Assembly: GCA_017417215.1 (NCBI GenBank) | Contig: JAFPZP010000051.1 | Coordinates: 1 to 45,476 of the forward strand | Reading direction: 5' to 3' | DNA: 45,476 nucleotides | DNA from: Candidatus Rifleibacteriota bacterium | GTDB lineage: Bacteria; Muiribacteriota; Ozemobacteria; Ozemobacterales; Ozemobacteraceae | Program-made: the position numbers and the translations under genes | Part shown: positions 14,007 through 23,027 of the stretch, in pieces | Layout: every line of letters begins with the position of its first letter | Position numbering within the stretch: the stretch's first letter is position 1 | The notes under the pieces: generated by a model | Told to the model about the DNA's origin: nothing | Seen by the model: the letters and a program-made list of their open reading frames with translations, nothing else | Database searches by the model: none

Positions 14007-16256
14007 ATGAATAGGGCGGCAAACAGCCAAGTTGTTTCTTTTGATTCCGTTGTTTCTCAGGATATTTTAAATCCTAATACTAACCCCAATAATCCACCCA
14101 ATAATGTTATTGATATAAAGAAAAACAAGTTTTCTCATTTATCAATGGTAAAAAAAGATGGTACCTGTGAGGGTTACGATGTACAGAAAGTTGTCAACGC
14201 GGTTAAAAAATCTGCAGCAAGAATGCTGATAGAATTTACCCAAGAAGATATTGATAAAATCTGTAATCTTGTAAATTCAAGCGTATTAAGTCTGAAAACA
14301 AACAAAATAGAAATCAGCACTATGCACTGCATTGTTGAATCAGTGCTTGAAAAGGTTAATCCTATAGTTGCCAACAGTTACAGAAATTACAGAAACTATA
14401 AAATAGACTTCGTTCAAATGCTTGATAAAGTCTATCAAAGAAGCCAGAAGATCATGTATATTGGCGACAAGGAAAACTCTAATGCTGATTCTGCACTGGT
14501 TTCTACCAAGCGCTCACTTATTTTTAATGAACTTAATAAGGAATTATACAAAAAATTCTTTTTAACTGTTCCAGAATTACAGGCCGCAAAAGAAGGCTAC
14601 ATCTATATTCATGACATGTCAGCCAGACGTGATACAACAAACTGCTGTCTTTTTGATATGGCAAGCGTTTTAAAAGGCGGCTTCGAAATGGGTAATCTCT
14701 GGTATAACGAACCCAAGAGCTTAGAAGTCGCCTTTGACGTTATCGGCGATGTTGTAATCGCTGCTGCTAGTCAGCAATACGGCGGTTTTACCGTTCCTGA
14801 AGTAGATAAAATTCTTGCTCCTTATGCACAGAAAACCTATGACAAGAAATATAATAAATATCTTGGAATGGGCGTTTCTGAAGAAATCGCTGAAAAAGAA
14901 GCCTTAAAAGATGTAGAAAAAGATTTTCACGACGGTTTCCAGGGTTGGGAATACAAATTCAATTCAGTAGCATCAAGCCGCGGTGACTACCCCTTTATTA
15001 CAATGACTATGGGTCTTGGCACCGGCAAGTTTGAAAAAATGGCTTCCTTGCAGATGCTAGAAGTAAGAAAAGGCGGTCAGGGTAAGAAAGACAACAAAAA
15101 ACCTGTTCTCTTCCCCAAAATCGTTTTCTTATTCGACAAAGACCTGCATGGAAAAGGCTGTGAACTGGAAGATTTGTTCCACGCTGGCGTTGAATGCTCT
15201 AAAAAGGCCATGTATCCAGACTGGCTTTCTATGACTGGTGAAGGCTATATCGCCAGCATGTATAAGAAATACAAAAGAGTTATTTCACCTATGGGTTGCA
15301 GAGCTTTCTTGTCACCCTGGTTTGAAAGAGGCGGAATGAAGCCAGCTGACGATGATGACAAGCCTGTATTTGTCGGTCGTTTTAATATTGGTGCTATTAG
15401 CCTACATCTGCCGATGATTCTTGCCAAAGCTAGAAAAGAAGGCAAAGACTTCTATGAAGTTCTTGATTACTACATGGAAATGATAAGACAGATTCACATC
15501 AGAACCTACGCTTATCTTGGCGAAATGAGAGCTTCAATCAATCCGTTGGCATTCTGCGAAGGCGGTTTCTTTGGCGGCCACCTGCATTTCCACGATAAAA
15601 TTAAACCTGTTTTAAAAGCTGCAACTGCTTCTTTTGGTATTACAGCATTAAACGAACTTCAGGAACTTTATAATGGCAAATCAATAACAGAAGACGGCAA
15701 TTTTGCTCTGGAAGTAATGAAATACATCAATAAAAAAATTGCTGAATTTAAGGAAAAAGATGGCAATCTTTATGCTATTTACGGAACTCCGGCAGAAAGC
15801 CTCTGCGGTTTGCAGATAGAACAATTCAGAAAACTCTATGGAATTGTTGACAAGGTTTCTGATAGAGGCTACGTATCAAACAGCTTCCACTGCCATGTTA
15901 CAGAAAAGATTGGCCCTATTACAAAACAGGATTTGGAAGGCAGATTCTGGGAACTCTTAAACGGCGGTAAAATTCAGTATGTCAGATACCCGATTTCCTA
16001 CAATACAAAGGCTGTAGAAACTCTGATTCTCAGAGCTATGGATAAAGGTTTTTACGAAGGCGTCAATCTATCGCTTTCTTATTGCGATGATTGTGGGCAT
16101 CACGAACTTAATATGGATTCCTGCACAAAATGCGGCAGTAAGAACCTGACTAAGATAGACAGAATGAACGGCTATCTCTCTTATTCAAGAGTTAAAGGCG
16201 ATACCAGACTGAATGAAGCCAAGATGGAAGAAATTAAAGACCGGGTGAGCATGTAA
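14007..16256 (+). CDS. nrdD: Anaerobic (class III) ribonucleoside-triphosphate reductase
   Basis: Reduces ribonucleoside triphosphates to deoxy forms for DNA synthesis without oxygen, using a glycyl radical installed by NrdG. Of 749 aa, residues ~45-135 are an ATP-cone allosteric domain (VKKDGTCEGYDVQKVVNAVK). The catalytic barrel holds active-site Cys in 'DTTNCCLFDM' and SPMGCRAFLSPW. Near the C-terminus a zinc site (CDDCGHH...CTKCGSK) precedes the glycyl-radical motif RMNGYLS. The start ATG has GGGAG six bases upstream. It overlaps nrdG by one base, and the pair is preceded by a cobalamin riboswitch. The enzyme needs no B12, so that control implies a B12-dependent class II reductase elsewhere in the genome. 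Confidence 0.97.
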   Translation: MNRAANSQVVSFDSVVSQDILNPNTNPNNPPNNVIDIKKNKFSHLSMVKKDGTCEGYDVQKVVNAVKKSAARMLIEFTQEDIDKICNLVNSSVLSLKTNKIEISTMHCIVESVLEKVNPIVANSYRNYRNYKIDFVQMLDKVYQRSQKIMYIGDKENSNADSALVSTKRSLIFNELNKELYKKFFLTVPELQAAKEGYIYIHDMSARRDTTNCCLFDMASVLKGGFEMGNLWYNEPKSLEVAFDVIGDVVIAAASQQYGGFTVPEVDKILAPYAQKTYDKKYNKYLGMGVSEEIAEKEALKDVEKDFHDGFQGWEYKFNSVASSRGDYPFITMTMGLGTGKFEKMASLQMLEVRKGGQGKKDNKKPVLFPKIVFLFDKDLHGKGCELEDLFHAGVECSKKAMYPDWLSMTGEGYIASMYKKYKRVISPMGCRAFLSPWFERGGMKPADDDDKPVFVGRFNIGAISLHLPMILAKARKEGKDFYEVLDYYMEMIRQIHIRTYAYLGEMRASINPLAFCEGGFFGGHLHFHDKIKPVLKAATASFGITALNELQELYNGKSITEDGNFALEVMKYINKKIAEFKEKDGNLYAIYGTPAESLCGLQIEQFRKLYGIVDKVSDRGYVSNSFHCHVTEKIGPITKQDLEGRFWELLNGGKIQYVRYPISYNTKAVETLILRAMDKGFYEGVNLSLSYCDDCGHHELNMDSCTKCGSKNLTKIDRMNGYLSYSRVKGDTRLNEAKMEEIKDRVSM

Positions 16257-16741
16257 TGAATTATCACGATATTACCAAAGAAGATTTGCTTAACGGTCCT
16301 GGTGTCAGAGTAGTTCTTTGGGTTTCAGGATGCTGTCATCACTGCAAAAACTGTCAGAATCCTATAACCTGGGATGAATGCGGTGGTTTGCCCTTTGATG
16401 AAGCGGCTGAAAAAGAACTCTTTGAAGCTTTAGATAAGCCATATATTGATGGCATCACATTCAGTGGCGGAGACCCATTGTTTATGAACAACCGCAAGGA
16501 AGTCTGCCGCCTGATTCGCAAATGCCGAGAAAACTACCCAGAAAAGAGTATCTGGCTTTATACCGGCTATAAATGGGAAGACGTCAAAGACATTGAAGAA
16601 TTGAAGCTTACAGATGTAGTTGCCGAAGGACCATTCGTTGAAGAATTAAAAGACAACAACATAGAATGGGTCGGTAGCTCCAACCAAAGAGTAATCGATG
16701 TAAAAAAGACCTTCGCTTCCGGCGAAATAACGCTGGTTTAA
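16256..16741 (+). CDS. nrdG: Anaerobic ribonucleotide reductase-activating protein (radical SAM)
   Basis: Radical-SAM activase that makes the glycyl radical on NrdD. The iron-sulfur motif CxxxCxxC is seen in 'SGCCHHCKNCQNP' (~24-36). The SAM-binding GGDP follows in 'ITFSGGDPLF' (~76-85). Of 161 aa, the usual size for NrdG. The ATG overlaps the nrdD stop (TAATG), so the pair is translationally coupled and under the same B12 riboswitch. Transcription probably stops at the GC-rich hairpin at 16844-16868. Confidence 0.97.
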   Translation: MNYHDITKEDLLNGPGVRVVLWVSGCCHHCKNCQNPITWDECGGLPFDEAAEKELFEALDKPYIDGITFSGGDPLFMNNRKEVCRLIRKCRENYPEKSIWLYTGYKWEDVKDIEELKLTDVVAEGPFVEELKDNNIEWVGSSNQRVIDVKKTFASGEITLV

Positions 16742-16779
16742 TAATCTTAAGACCCATTTCACCGACTGCCAATGGCTGT

Positions 16780-16870
16780 CGACTCCCTCAGCCTCCGTTC
16801 ACTTCGTGAGCAGCCCCCTCAGTCTTTTGCTTCACAAAATCCAGCTCCCCCACCTTTCGTGGGGGAGCAT
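16780..16870 (+). repeat. GC-rich multi-hairpin repeat, possibly serving as terminator
   Basis: Modular: GACTCCCTCAGCC, a TTCAC/GTGAG mini-hairpin, then CAGCCCCCTCAGTC, then a strong 10-bp stem GCTCCCCCAC/GTGGGGGAGC (16844-16853 and 16859-16868) followed by ATCTTCTTTTTC. It shares the last two modules with the insertion in the helicase gene. The remaining 180 bp of the gap to 17053 are A+T-rich, with no gene, and I find no glycine-riboswitch signature. Confidence 0.88.
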
Positions 16871-17052
16871 CTTCTTTTTCTCTTATCTCTGAATAAAAGA
16901 TTTGTTTAGCTAATAAAGCACTATTTTTATTTTGATATCGAAGTCATAATATGATAATTTAAAACTTATATATATACTTTGAATGGTGGATTTAAGAGAA
17001 AAATTAAGATTTTATTTTAATCCATACATAAAGAAAATTAGGAGAAAAGAGA

Positions 17053-19701
17053 ATGAGTGAATTGAAGCGAACTTGTCTTTACCAGACTCATCTTGATGCT
17101 GGCGCAACAATGGTGGATTTCGGTGGTTGGGACATGCCAGTGCAGTATCCCAGCGGAATAGTAAGTGAACATTTGTATACTCGCCATAATTGCAGCCTTT
17201 TCGATGTTTCACATATGGGTCGTCTTATCGTTGAAGGTCCAGAACGAGTTAAATTTTTGCAGCACGTTTTGACCAGCAATGTAATGGCACTGAAACTGAA
17301 TCAAGGTCAGTATTGTATTATCCCCAATGAAAATGGTGGAGCAATAGACGATGCTTATTTATATCTTTTTGAAGAAGATCGTTTCTTCTTAGTAGTAAAC
17401 GCTGCCAATACAGAAAAAGACTTAGCTTATCTACAAGAAAAGATTAAATCTTTTAACTGCACAATTAAGAATGTCAGCGATGAATGGGCATCTATAGCTG
17501 TTCAGGGTCCCAAGAGTAAAGAAATGCTGACCACCTTATCCGGTGGCGTTCAGGTAACTGAACCAATGCGCAACGCTCTTAACTCAATAGAATTAGAAGG
17601 ACATTTTGCCCGCATAGCCAAAACCGGTTATACTGGTGAACCTCTTGGCTATGAAGTATTCATTAAAACAGAAGATGCTAAATGGCTTTGGAACCGTCTC
17701 ATAGAATTAGGTGCTAAGCCAGCTGGTCTTGGTGCTCGTGACACTCTGCGCCTTGAAGCAGGATTGCCACTCTATGGTCACGAATTTGGCGTTGATGCTG
17801 GCGGAAAAGAAATACCGATTTTTGCAGTTCCTGTTGGAAAAGTTGCAGTCAGCTTTACCCCACAAAAAGGAGATTACATTGGCAGAGCTGCTTTGGAAAA
17901 ACAATCTGCTGCTTTGAAGCGCATTCGTGAAGAAGATTTCAGCGATATGGCCGACTTGCCTCGCAGACTAGTTCCTATTGCTTTGCAGGATAGAGGTGTA
18001 ATGCGCGCTGGAATGCCAATATATAAAGGCGACAAGCATATAGGCTGGTTAACTTCTGGAACTATGGTTCCATATTATTTGTGTGAAGGCCAAGGCATCA
18101 CTTCTAGATATTCTGACGAAACCGCAAAACGTGCTATAGGTTTGGCCTATGTTGACAGCGATATCAAGACTGATGACATAGTAGAAGTTGATATTCGCGG
18201 TAAACGCTTGCATGCAGTTATCGTTAAAGAACATATGCGTGTAGATTCACCGCCATTCGCAAGACCAATAATATATAAGCTTGAAGAAGAAACTGAAGCT
18301 AAAGTTGGCAGCGACCAGCACAGAATGGCTTTAGATTTAATCAAATTGGCTCAAGACAATCATCAGTGGAGACAGAAGAAGTGCATCAACCTGATTCCAT
18401 CTGAAAATACTGCCAGCCGTGCAGTTCAACTTCTTTGCCAATCTGATCCGTCTTTCCGCTATGCAGAACATAAAAAGAGCCTTTCATTCAACAATGAAGA
18501 TATTTTCTATTATCAGGGAACCAAATTTATTGACCAGGTAGAACAGATGCTGGTAGAACAGATGCGCCAGTATCTCGGCTGCACCGAAGTTGAAACTCGT
18601 GTTATCAGCGGTCAAATGGCCAATACTGCCGTTTTCTCAGCTTTAATGGATTGGAAGAACCGCTATAATCGCAGAGTTGAACCACAGCGCTTAGGTTATG
18701 TTCTTCACAATCACATTCTTAAAGGCGGTCACCTCTCTGCTCAGCCTATGGGCGCTCTTCATGATTATGCAGCTATCGACCCAGTCACTGAAAAACGTGC
18801 TGTAGTTGCTTTCCCAGTTTGTGCAGACAATCCATACAAGATTGACGTAGAAGAAACAAAAAAGATTATTGACGAATACAAGCCAGAATTCATCATCTTC
18901 GGTAAGAGCATGGTTCTTCACAAAGAACCAGTAGCTGCTATCAAGAAGTTCATTGATGAACAGAAGATGCAGACCACTATCATGTATGATATGGCTCACG
19001 TTCTTGGTTTGATTGGTGATCATTTTCAGAAACCATTTGCAGAAGGTGCAGACATCGTTACTGGTTCTACTCATAAGACTTTCTTTGGTCCTCAAAGAGG
19101 TGTTATTGGCGTCAATTACAAAAAAGACGAACTTAAATACGGTCTTTGGGAAACAATCGAAAGACGTGCTTTCCCAGGCAGCGTATCTAATCACCATCTT
19201 GGCACTCAGCTTGGTATGTTGATGGCAGCTTATGAAATGAACACTTTCAAAGATGCTTACCAGAAAGCTATTATTGAAAACGCCAAATACTTTGCTAAAT
19301 GCTTGAAAGAAGCTGGTTTAGATGTAGCTGGTGATCCTGCAATAAGTTACACAGAAACTCATCAGGTTATCGTCCATGTTGGTTATGCACAGGGTCCTGA
19401 AGTTGCAGAACGTCTTGAAGCCAACAACATTATCGTTAACTATCAGGCCACTCCTGAAGAAGAAGGTTTCACCGCTTCAGGCGCTTTACGTATGGGTGTA
19501 AGTGAAATGACACGCTTTGGCTTCGGTAAAGATGCTTTTGCCAAACTAGCTGGTTTGATTGCTGATTGTGTATTGAACAACCGCAAAGTTGCAGATGAAG
19601 TTGAAAAACTTCGCAGCCAGTATACTGAAATGAAGTATTGCTTCAACGATGCTGAAATGGAAGAAGCCCTCAACGGCTTTGCAGGAATAATCGGTCTGTA
19701 A
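17053..19701 (+). CDS. Fusion of aminomethyltransferase (GcvT) and serine hydroxymethyltransferase
   Basis: One 882-residue frame with no internal stop. Residues 1-~408 are the glycine-cleavage T protein (THLDAGATMVDFGGWDMPVQ; FDVSHMGR; TGYTGEPLGYE; LGARDTLRLEAGLPLYGHE). It moves the aminomethyl carbon to tetrahydrofolate, giving methylene-THF and ammonia. After a ~15-residue linker, ~423-882 is a divergent SHMT that uses methylene-THF to convert glycine to serine. Its SHMT marks are 'INLIPSENTAS', 'YDMAHVLGLI' and the PLP Lys (K675) in 'GSTHKTFFGP'. The glycine-rich part around 'NNEDIFYYQGTKF' differs from common GlyA. AGGAG precedes the ATG by eight bases. It heads gcvH-gcvPA-gcvPB-lplA-lpd. 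Fusion would let methylene-THF pass between sites; that is inference. Confidence 0.95.
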   Translation: MSELKRTCLYQTHLDAGATMVDFGGWDMPVQYPSGIVSEHLYTRHNCSLFDVSHMGRLIVEGPERVKFLQHVLTSNVMALKLNQGQYCIIPNENGGAIDDAYLYLFEEDRFFLVVNAANTEKDLAYLQEKIKSFNCTIKNVSDEWASIAVQGPKSKEMLTTLSGGVQVTEPMRNALNSIELEGHFARIAKTGYTGEPLGYEVFIKTEDAKWLWNRLIELGAKPAGLGARDTLRLEAGLPLYGHEFGVDAGGKEIPIFAVPVGKVAVSFTPQKGDYIGRAALEKQSAALKRIREEDFSDMADLPRRLVPIALQDRGVMRAGMPIYKGDKHIGWLTSGTMVPYYLCEGQGITSRYSDETAKRAIGLAYVDSDIKTDDIVEVDIRGKRLHAVIVKEHMRVDSPPFARPIIYKLEEETEAKVGSDQHRMALDLIKLAQDNHQWRQKKCINLIPSENTASRAVQLLCQSDPSFRYAEHKKSLSFNNEDIFYYQGTKFIDQVEQMLVEQMRQYLGCTEVETRVISGQMANTAVFSALMDWKNRYNRRVEPQRLGYVLHNHILKGGHLSAQPMGALHDYAAIDPVTEKRAVVAFPVCADNPYKIDVEETKKIIDEYKPEFIIFGKSMVLHKEPVAAIKKFIDEQKMQTTIMYDMAHVLGLIGDHFQKPFAEGADIVTGSTHKTFFGPQRGVIGVNYKKDELKYGLWETIERRAFPGSVSNHHLGTQLGMLMAAYEMNTFKDAYQKAIIENAKYFAKCLKEAGLDVAGDPAISYTETHQVIVHVGYAQGPEVAERLEANNIIVNYQATPEEEGFTASGALRMGVSEMTRFGFGKDAFAKLAGLIADCVLNNRKVADEVEKLRSQYTEMKYCFNDAEMEEALNGFAGIIGL

Positions 19702-19733
19702 CGAGTTCTCAGCTTCAAGCTTCGAACTCGTTA
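19699..19733 (+). terminator. Hairpin at the stop codon of the GcvT-SHMT gene
   Basis: TAACGAGTTC/GAACTCGTTA, a 10-bp perfect stem whose left arm includes the TAA stop. No T tract follows, so it is more likely an RNA-stabilising or attenuating element than a full terminator; the downstream gcvH gene is probably still co-transcribed. Confidence 0.45.
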
Positions 19734-19735
19734 TA

Positions 19736-19872
19736 GAGATTAGAGAAAAGAGATTAGAGATTAGGGAAATGTTTAGTTTGCAAAGCTATCGAATAATTGC
19801 TAATTTTAGATTATTTGAAAACTAAACAATCCTCTTATCTCTTACCTCTCATCTCTCATCTCTTTATCTTAG
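19736..19872. repeat. Long imperfect inverted repeat with simple-sequence arms, copy A
   Basis: The left arm (19743-19784, GAGATTAG units then GTTTAGTTTGCAAA) pairs with the right arm (19814-19860, TTTGAAAACTAAAC then ATCTCTTACCTC units) around an A+T-rich core containing CTATCGAATAATTGCTAAT (19786-19804). The core recurs, slightly changed, at 40388-40406, inside another long inverted repeat whose arms have a different sequence. Confidence 0.65.
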
Positions 19873-19928
19873 GTTTATAACTTAGAACTTATGGTTTATA
19901 ACTATTTTTATAATATGGAGAAATAAAG

Positions 19929-20309
19929 ATGAATTACCCAAAAGAATTGAACTACAGTAAATCTCATGAATGGATTAAAGAAGAAAACGGAGTTGCTACC
20001 GTTGGTATTTCCGATTACGCTCAAGACGCTCTCGGCGATGTAGTATTCGTCAATCTGCCAGCAGTAGGCGATGCAGTAACTGCCGGTGAAGCATTCGGCG
20101 ATGTTGAATCTGTTAAAGCCGTATCTGATCTAGTTTCCCCAGTTTCTGGCACAGTTTGTGAAATCAACGAAGAACTGGTAGACGCTCCAGAAAAATTGAA
20201 CAAAGACCCATATGGCACTTGGATTATAAAAGTAAATGAAATATCTGACAAAGAAGATTTGCTAAATGCTGAATCTTATGAAGCTTTCTGTGCCCAGGAG
20301 GCTAAATAA
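19929..20309 (+). CDS. gcvH: Glycine cleavage system H protein
   Basis: Lipoyl carrier that shuttles the methylamine group between P, T and L proteins. At 126 aa it is the usual size. The lipoylated Lys is K63 in 'FGDVESVKAVSDL'. The N-terminal SHEWI (12-16) and the 'LGDVVFVNLPAVG' stretch are classic. GGAG lies eight bases before the ATG. The stop overlaps the gcvPA start by one base (TAATG), giving coupled translation. It needs lipoylation, which the lplA gene downstream can supply from free lipoate. Confidence 0.98.
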   Translation: MNYPKELNYSKSHEWIKEENGVATVGISDYAQDALGDVVFVNLPAVGDAVTAGEAFGDVESVKAVSDLVSPVSGTVCEINEELVDAPEKLNKDPYGTWIIKVNEISDKEDLLNAESYEAFCAQEAK

Positions 20310-21622
20310 TGGGTAGTTATGTTCCCTCAACCCTGGCAGAACGCCAGGAAATGCTTAAAGCACTCGGTTTGAAAAATGAAATGGAACTCTACGCCGGCGT
20401 GCCCCAAAGCATGATACTCAAAAATGGTCCTGATATACCAGAAGGCATGAGTGAACTGGAAGTTGGACGTAAAGTAACTGCTATGGCAGAAAAGAACCTG
20501 CGTTTCCACACTGTATTGCGCGGTGCAGGCTCTTACGACCACTATATTCCAAGTATAGTCAAGTATATTCCAGCAAAAGAAGAATTTCTGACTGCTTACA
20601 CTCCTTACCAGGCTGAACTCAGCCAGGGTCTATTGCAGTCTATATTTGAATATCAGACCATGATTTGTCAGCTGACAGAAATGGACGTTTCAAACGCTTC
20701 TGTCTATGACGGTGCAACTGCCGCAGCCGAAGCTGCTGCTATGTGCCGCGACCGCAAGCGCACAGTTACACTTGTTTCTGCTGCTGCAAATCCTGATGTT
20801 ATCAATACAGTTCGCACCTACTGCTATGCCAGTGGAAACGAAATGCGCATTATTCCTATGAAGGATGGAAAGACTGATACTTCTGCCCTCAAGGAAATGC
20901 TTACTCCAGATGTTGCTTCTGTTTATATTCAGCAGCCAAACTTCTTTGGTCTGCTTGAAGATGCTGAAGAAATAGGGAAACAAACTCACGAAGCTGGTGC
21001 AATGTATGTTATGGGTTGCAACCCAATCAGCTTAGCAATACTCAAGTCTCCGAGAGAATGCGGTGCAGATGTAGCTGTTGCAGAAGGTCAGCCTCTTGGT
21101 ATGCCAATGGGCTTTGGTGGTCCATATCTTGGAATTATGGCAACCACAACAAAATACATGCGCAAACTGCCAGGACGTATCGTAGGCGAAACAGTAGACA
21201 GCAAAGGCAATACAGCCTATGTTCTTTCACTGGAAGCACGTGAACAGCATATACGCCGTGAAAAGGCCAGTTCAAACATCTGTTCTAATGAAGCTCTCTG
21301 CGCACTCACTGCCAGCATTTATATGGCAGCAATGGGACCAAAAGGCATGCAGGAAGCAGCTAGTCAGTGTCATGCAAAAGCTCACTATCTTGCTAAAGAA
21401 TTGTGCAAAATTCCTGGTGTTTCTATGCTTTATAACGGCGAATTCTTCCACGAATTCGTTACTGTAATGCCAAAAGCAGAACAGGTTTTGAAAGCATTGG
21501 AAGATAAAGGCATTCTTGGTGGTCTTCCAGTAGAAAAAGGCATACTCTGGTGTGCTACAGAAAAGGTTAGCAAAGCTCAATTAGACCAAGCTGTAGCCAT
21601 TGTTAAGGAGGTGCTAGCATGA
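20309..21622 (+). CDS. gcvPA: Glycine dehydrogenase (decarboxylating) subunit 1
   Basis: N-terminal half of the P protein in the two-subunit form. With GcvPB it decarboxylates glycine and loads the residue onto lipoyl-GcvH. 437 aa. Recognisable stretches are 'FLTAYTPYQAELSQGLLQ', 'MDVSNASVYDGATAAAEA' and 'GFGGPYLGIMA'. This subunit lacks the PLP lysine, as expected. It overlaps gcvH by one base and gcvPB by four (ATGA), so subunits should be made in equal amounts. Confidence 0.97.
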   Translation: MGSYVPSTLAERQEMLKALGLKNEMELYAGVPQSMILKNGPDIPEGMSELEVGRKVTAMAEKNLRFHTVLRGAGSYDHYIPSIVKYIPAKEEFLTAYTPYQAELSQGLLQSIFEYQTMICQLTEMDVSNASVYDGATAAAEAAAMCRDRKRTVTLVSAAANPDVINTVRTYCYASGNEMRIIPMKDGKTDTSALKEMLTPDVASVYIQQPNFFGLLEDAEEIGKQTHEAGAMYVMGCNPISLAILKSPRECGADVAVAEGQPLGMPMGFGGPYLGIMATTTKYMRKLPGRIVGETVDSKGNTAYVLSLEAREQHIRREKASSNICSNEALCALTASIYMAAMGPKGMQEAASQCHAKAHYLAKELCKIPGVSMLYNGEFFHEFVTVMPKAEQVLKALEDKGILGGLPVEKGILWCATEKVSKAQLDQAVAIVKEVLA

Positions 21623-23019
21623 AACTGATATTTGATAAAAGCGTTCCAGGTCGCAGTCTTTCTCTGTTACCAAAATGCGATGTAGAAGAAACCACTCTGC
21701 CAAAAGAATTTGCCCGCACTAAGGCACCTCAATTGCCAGAAATGAGTGAAACAGAAGTTTCTCGTCACTATACAGAACTCTGCCATCACGTTTATGGTGT
21801 AAACTGCGGTTTTTATCCTCTTGGCTCCTGCACAATGAAGTATAATCCTCGTATTGACGAAGAAATGGCTCAGTTGCCAGGATTTACCAGCATTCACCCA
21901 CTAGCACCAGAATACGCTACCAAGGGCTGTCATGAAGTTCTTGATACAGCTCGCAAGATGTTGTGCGCCATCTCTGGTATGGATGACATGACTTTCCAGC
22001 CAGCAGCCGGAGCTCACGGTGAATTCACAGGCGTTCTTCTAATAAAGAAATACCACGATGCTCGTGGTGACAAAAAGAGAACTAAGATTATCGTTCCAGA
22101 TTCTGCTCATGGAACCAACCCTGCTACAGCTGCTATGTGCGGTTTCCAGGTAGTAAACATCGCTTCTGCTCCTAACGGCTGTGTTGATTTGGAAGCATTA
22201 AAGGCAGCTTTGGGCGATGATACTGCTGGATTAATGCTTACTAACCCAAATACAGTTGGTATTTTCGACGAAAACATTCTGGAAATTACCAAACTAGTTC
22301 ATGAAGCCGGTGGTCTTTGCTACTACGACGGAGCCAATCTTAATGCTGTAATGGGCGTAGTTCGCCCAGGCGATATGGGTTTTGACTGTATTCATATGAA
22401 TCTGCATAAAACCTTCGCTACTCCTCACGGTGGTGGTGGACCAGGCGCAGGTGCAGTTGGCTGCAAAAACTTTTTAAAGGAATTTCTACCCCACTCCACT
22501 CTGATGGATGGAAAAGAAAGCAGTCAGGTAAGAAGCTTTGCTGGTAATTTCCTAGTTGTAGTCAGAGCTTTGACTTACATACTGACACTTGGAAGAGAAG
22601 GAGTCAAAGAAGCAGCAGTTAATGCAGTTCTTAATGCCAACTACTTGCAGGAACGCATAAAAGGCAGTTTCAAACCTGCTTATGACCGCATCTGCATGCA
22701 TGAATTTGTTCTTGATTTGAGCGAATTCAAGAAAGAAACTGGCGTTAGCGCTCTTGATATAGCCAAGTCTCTTATTGATCGCGGTATGCATCCACCGACG
22801 ATGTATTTCCCGCTCATCGTTCACGAAGCACTTATGCTGGAACCGACAGAAACAGAAAGCAAGGAAACCTTGGATATGGCTGCAGAAGTCTTCCATGACC
22901 TCTATAAGCAGGCACATACCAATCCAGAACCCATGCATTCTGCTCCGCACAACGCCTATATCGGCCGTCCAGATGAAGTAAGGGCAGCACGCACACCCGT
23001 CCTTCAGAAGAAACTATAA
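21619..23019 (+). CDS. gcvPB: Glycine dehydrogenase (decarboxylating) subunit 2
   Basis: C-terminal, PLP-binding half of the split P protein; 466 aa. The PLP Lys is K264 in 'MNLHKTFATPHGGGGPGAG'. The substrate-site stretches 'YPLGSCTMKYNPR' and 'PDSAHGTNPATA' are intact. AAGGAGGTG lies seven bases before the ATG, inside the end of gcvPA, an unusually strong ribosome site. A 13-bp hairpin closes this part of the operon 9 bases after the stop, so lplA-lpd may be made at a lower level or by read-through. Confidence 0.98.
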   Translation: MKLIFDKSVPGRSLSLLPKCDVEETTLPKEFARTKAPQLPEMSETEVSRHYTELCHHVYGVNCGFYPLGSCTMKYNPRIDEEMAQLPGFTSIHPLAPEYATKGCHEVLDTARKMLCAISGMDDMTFQPAAGAHGEFTGVLLIKKYHDARGDKKRTKIIVPDSAHGTNPATAAMCGFQVVNIASAPNGCVDLEALKAALGDDTAGLMLTNPNTVGIFDENILEITKLVHEAGGLCYYDGANLNAVMGVVRPGDMGFDCIHMNLHKTFATPHGGGGPGAGAVGCKNFLKEFLPHSTLMDGKESSQVRSFAGNFLVVVRALTYILTLGREGVKEAAVNAVLNANYLQERIKGSFKPAYDRICMHEFVLDLSEFKKETGVSALDIAKSLIDRGMHPPTMYFPLIVHEALMLEPTETESKETLDMAAEVFHDLYKQAHTNPEPMHSAPHNAYIGRPDEVRAARTPVLQKKL

Positions 23020-23027
23020 AGTTAGAA

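Noticed and set aside
16250..16260. Sequencing error joining nrdD and nrdG
   Set aside because: TAATG overlap is a normal coupling junction, and both proteins have complete termini.
16871..17052. Glycine riboswitch ahead of the glycine cleavage operon
   Set aside because: The usual paired GGAGAG-type aptamer cores are absent; the leader is A+T-rich without matching stems.
18691..19197. Long 168-codon minus-strand ORF inside the GcvT-SHMT gene
   Set aside because: Antisense to conserved SHMT sequence; the residue pattern shows no domain and no start signal.
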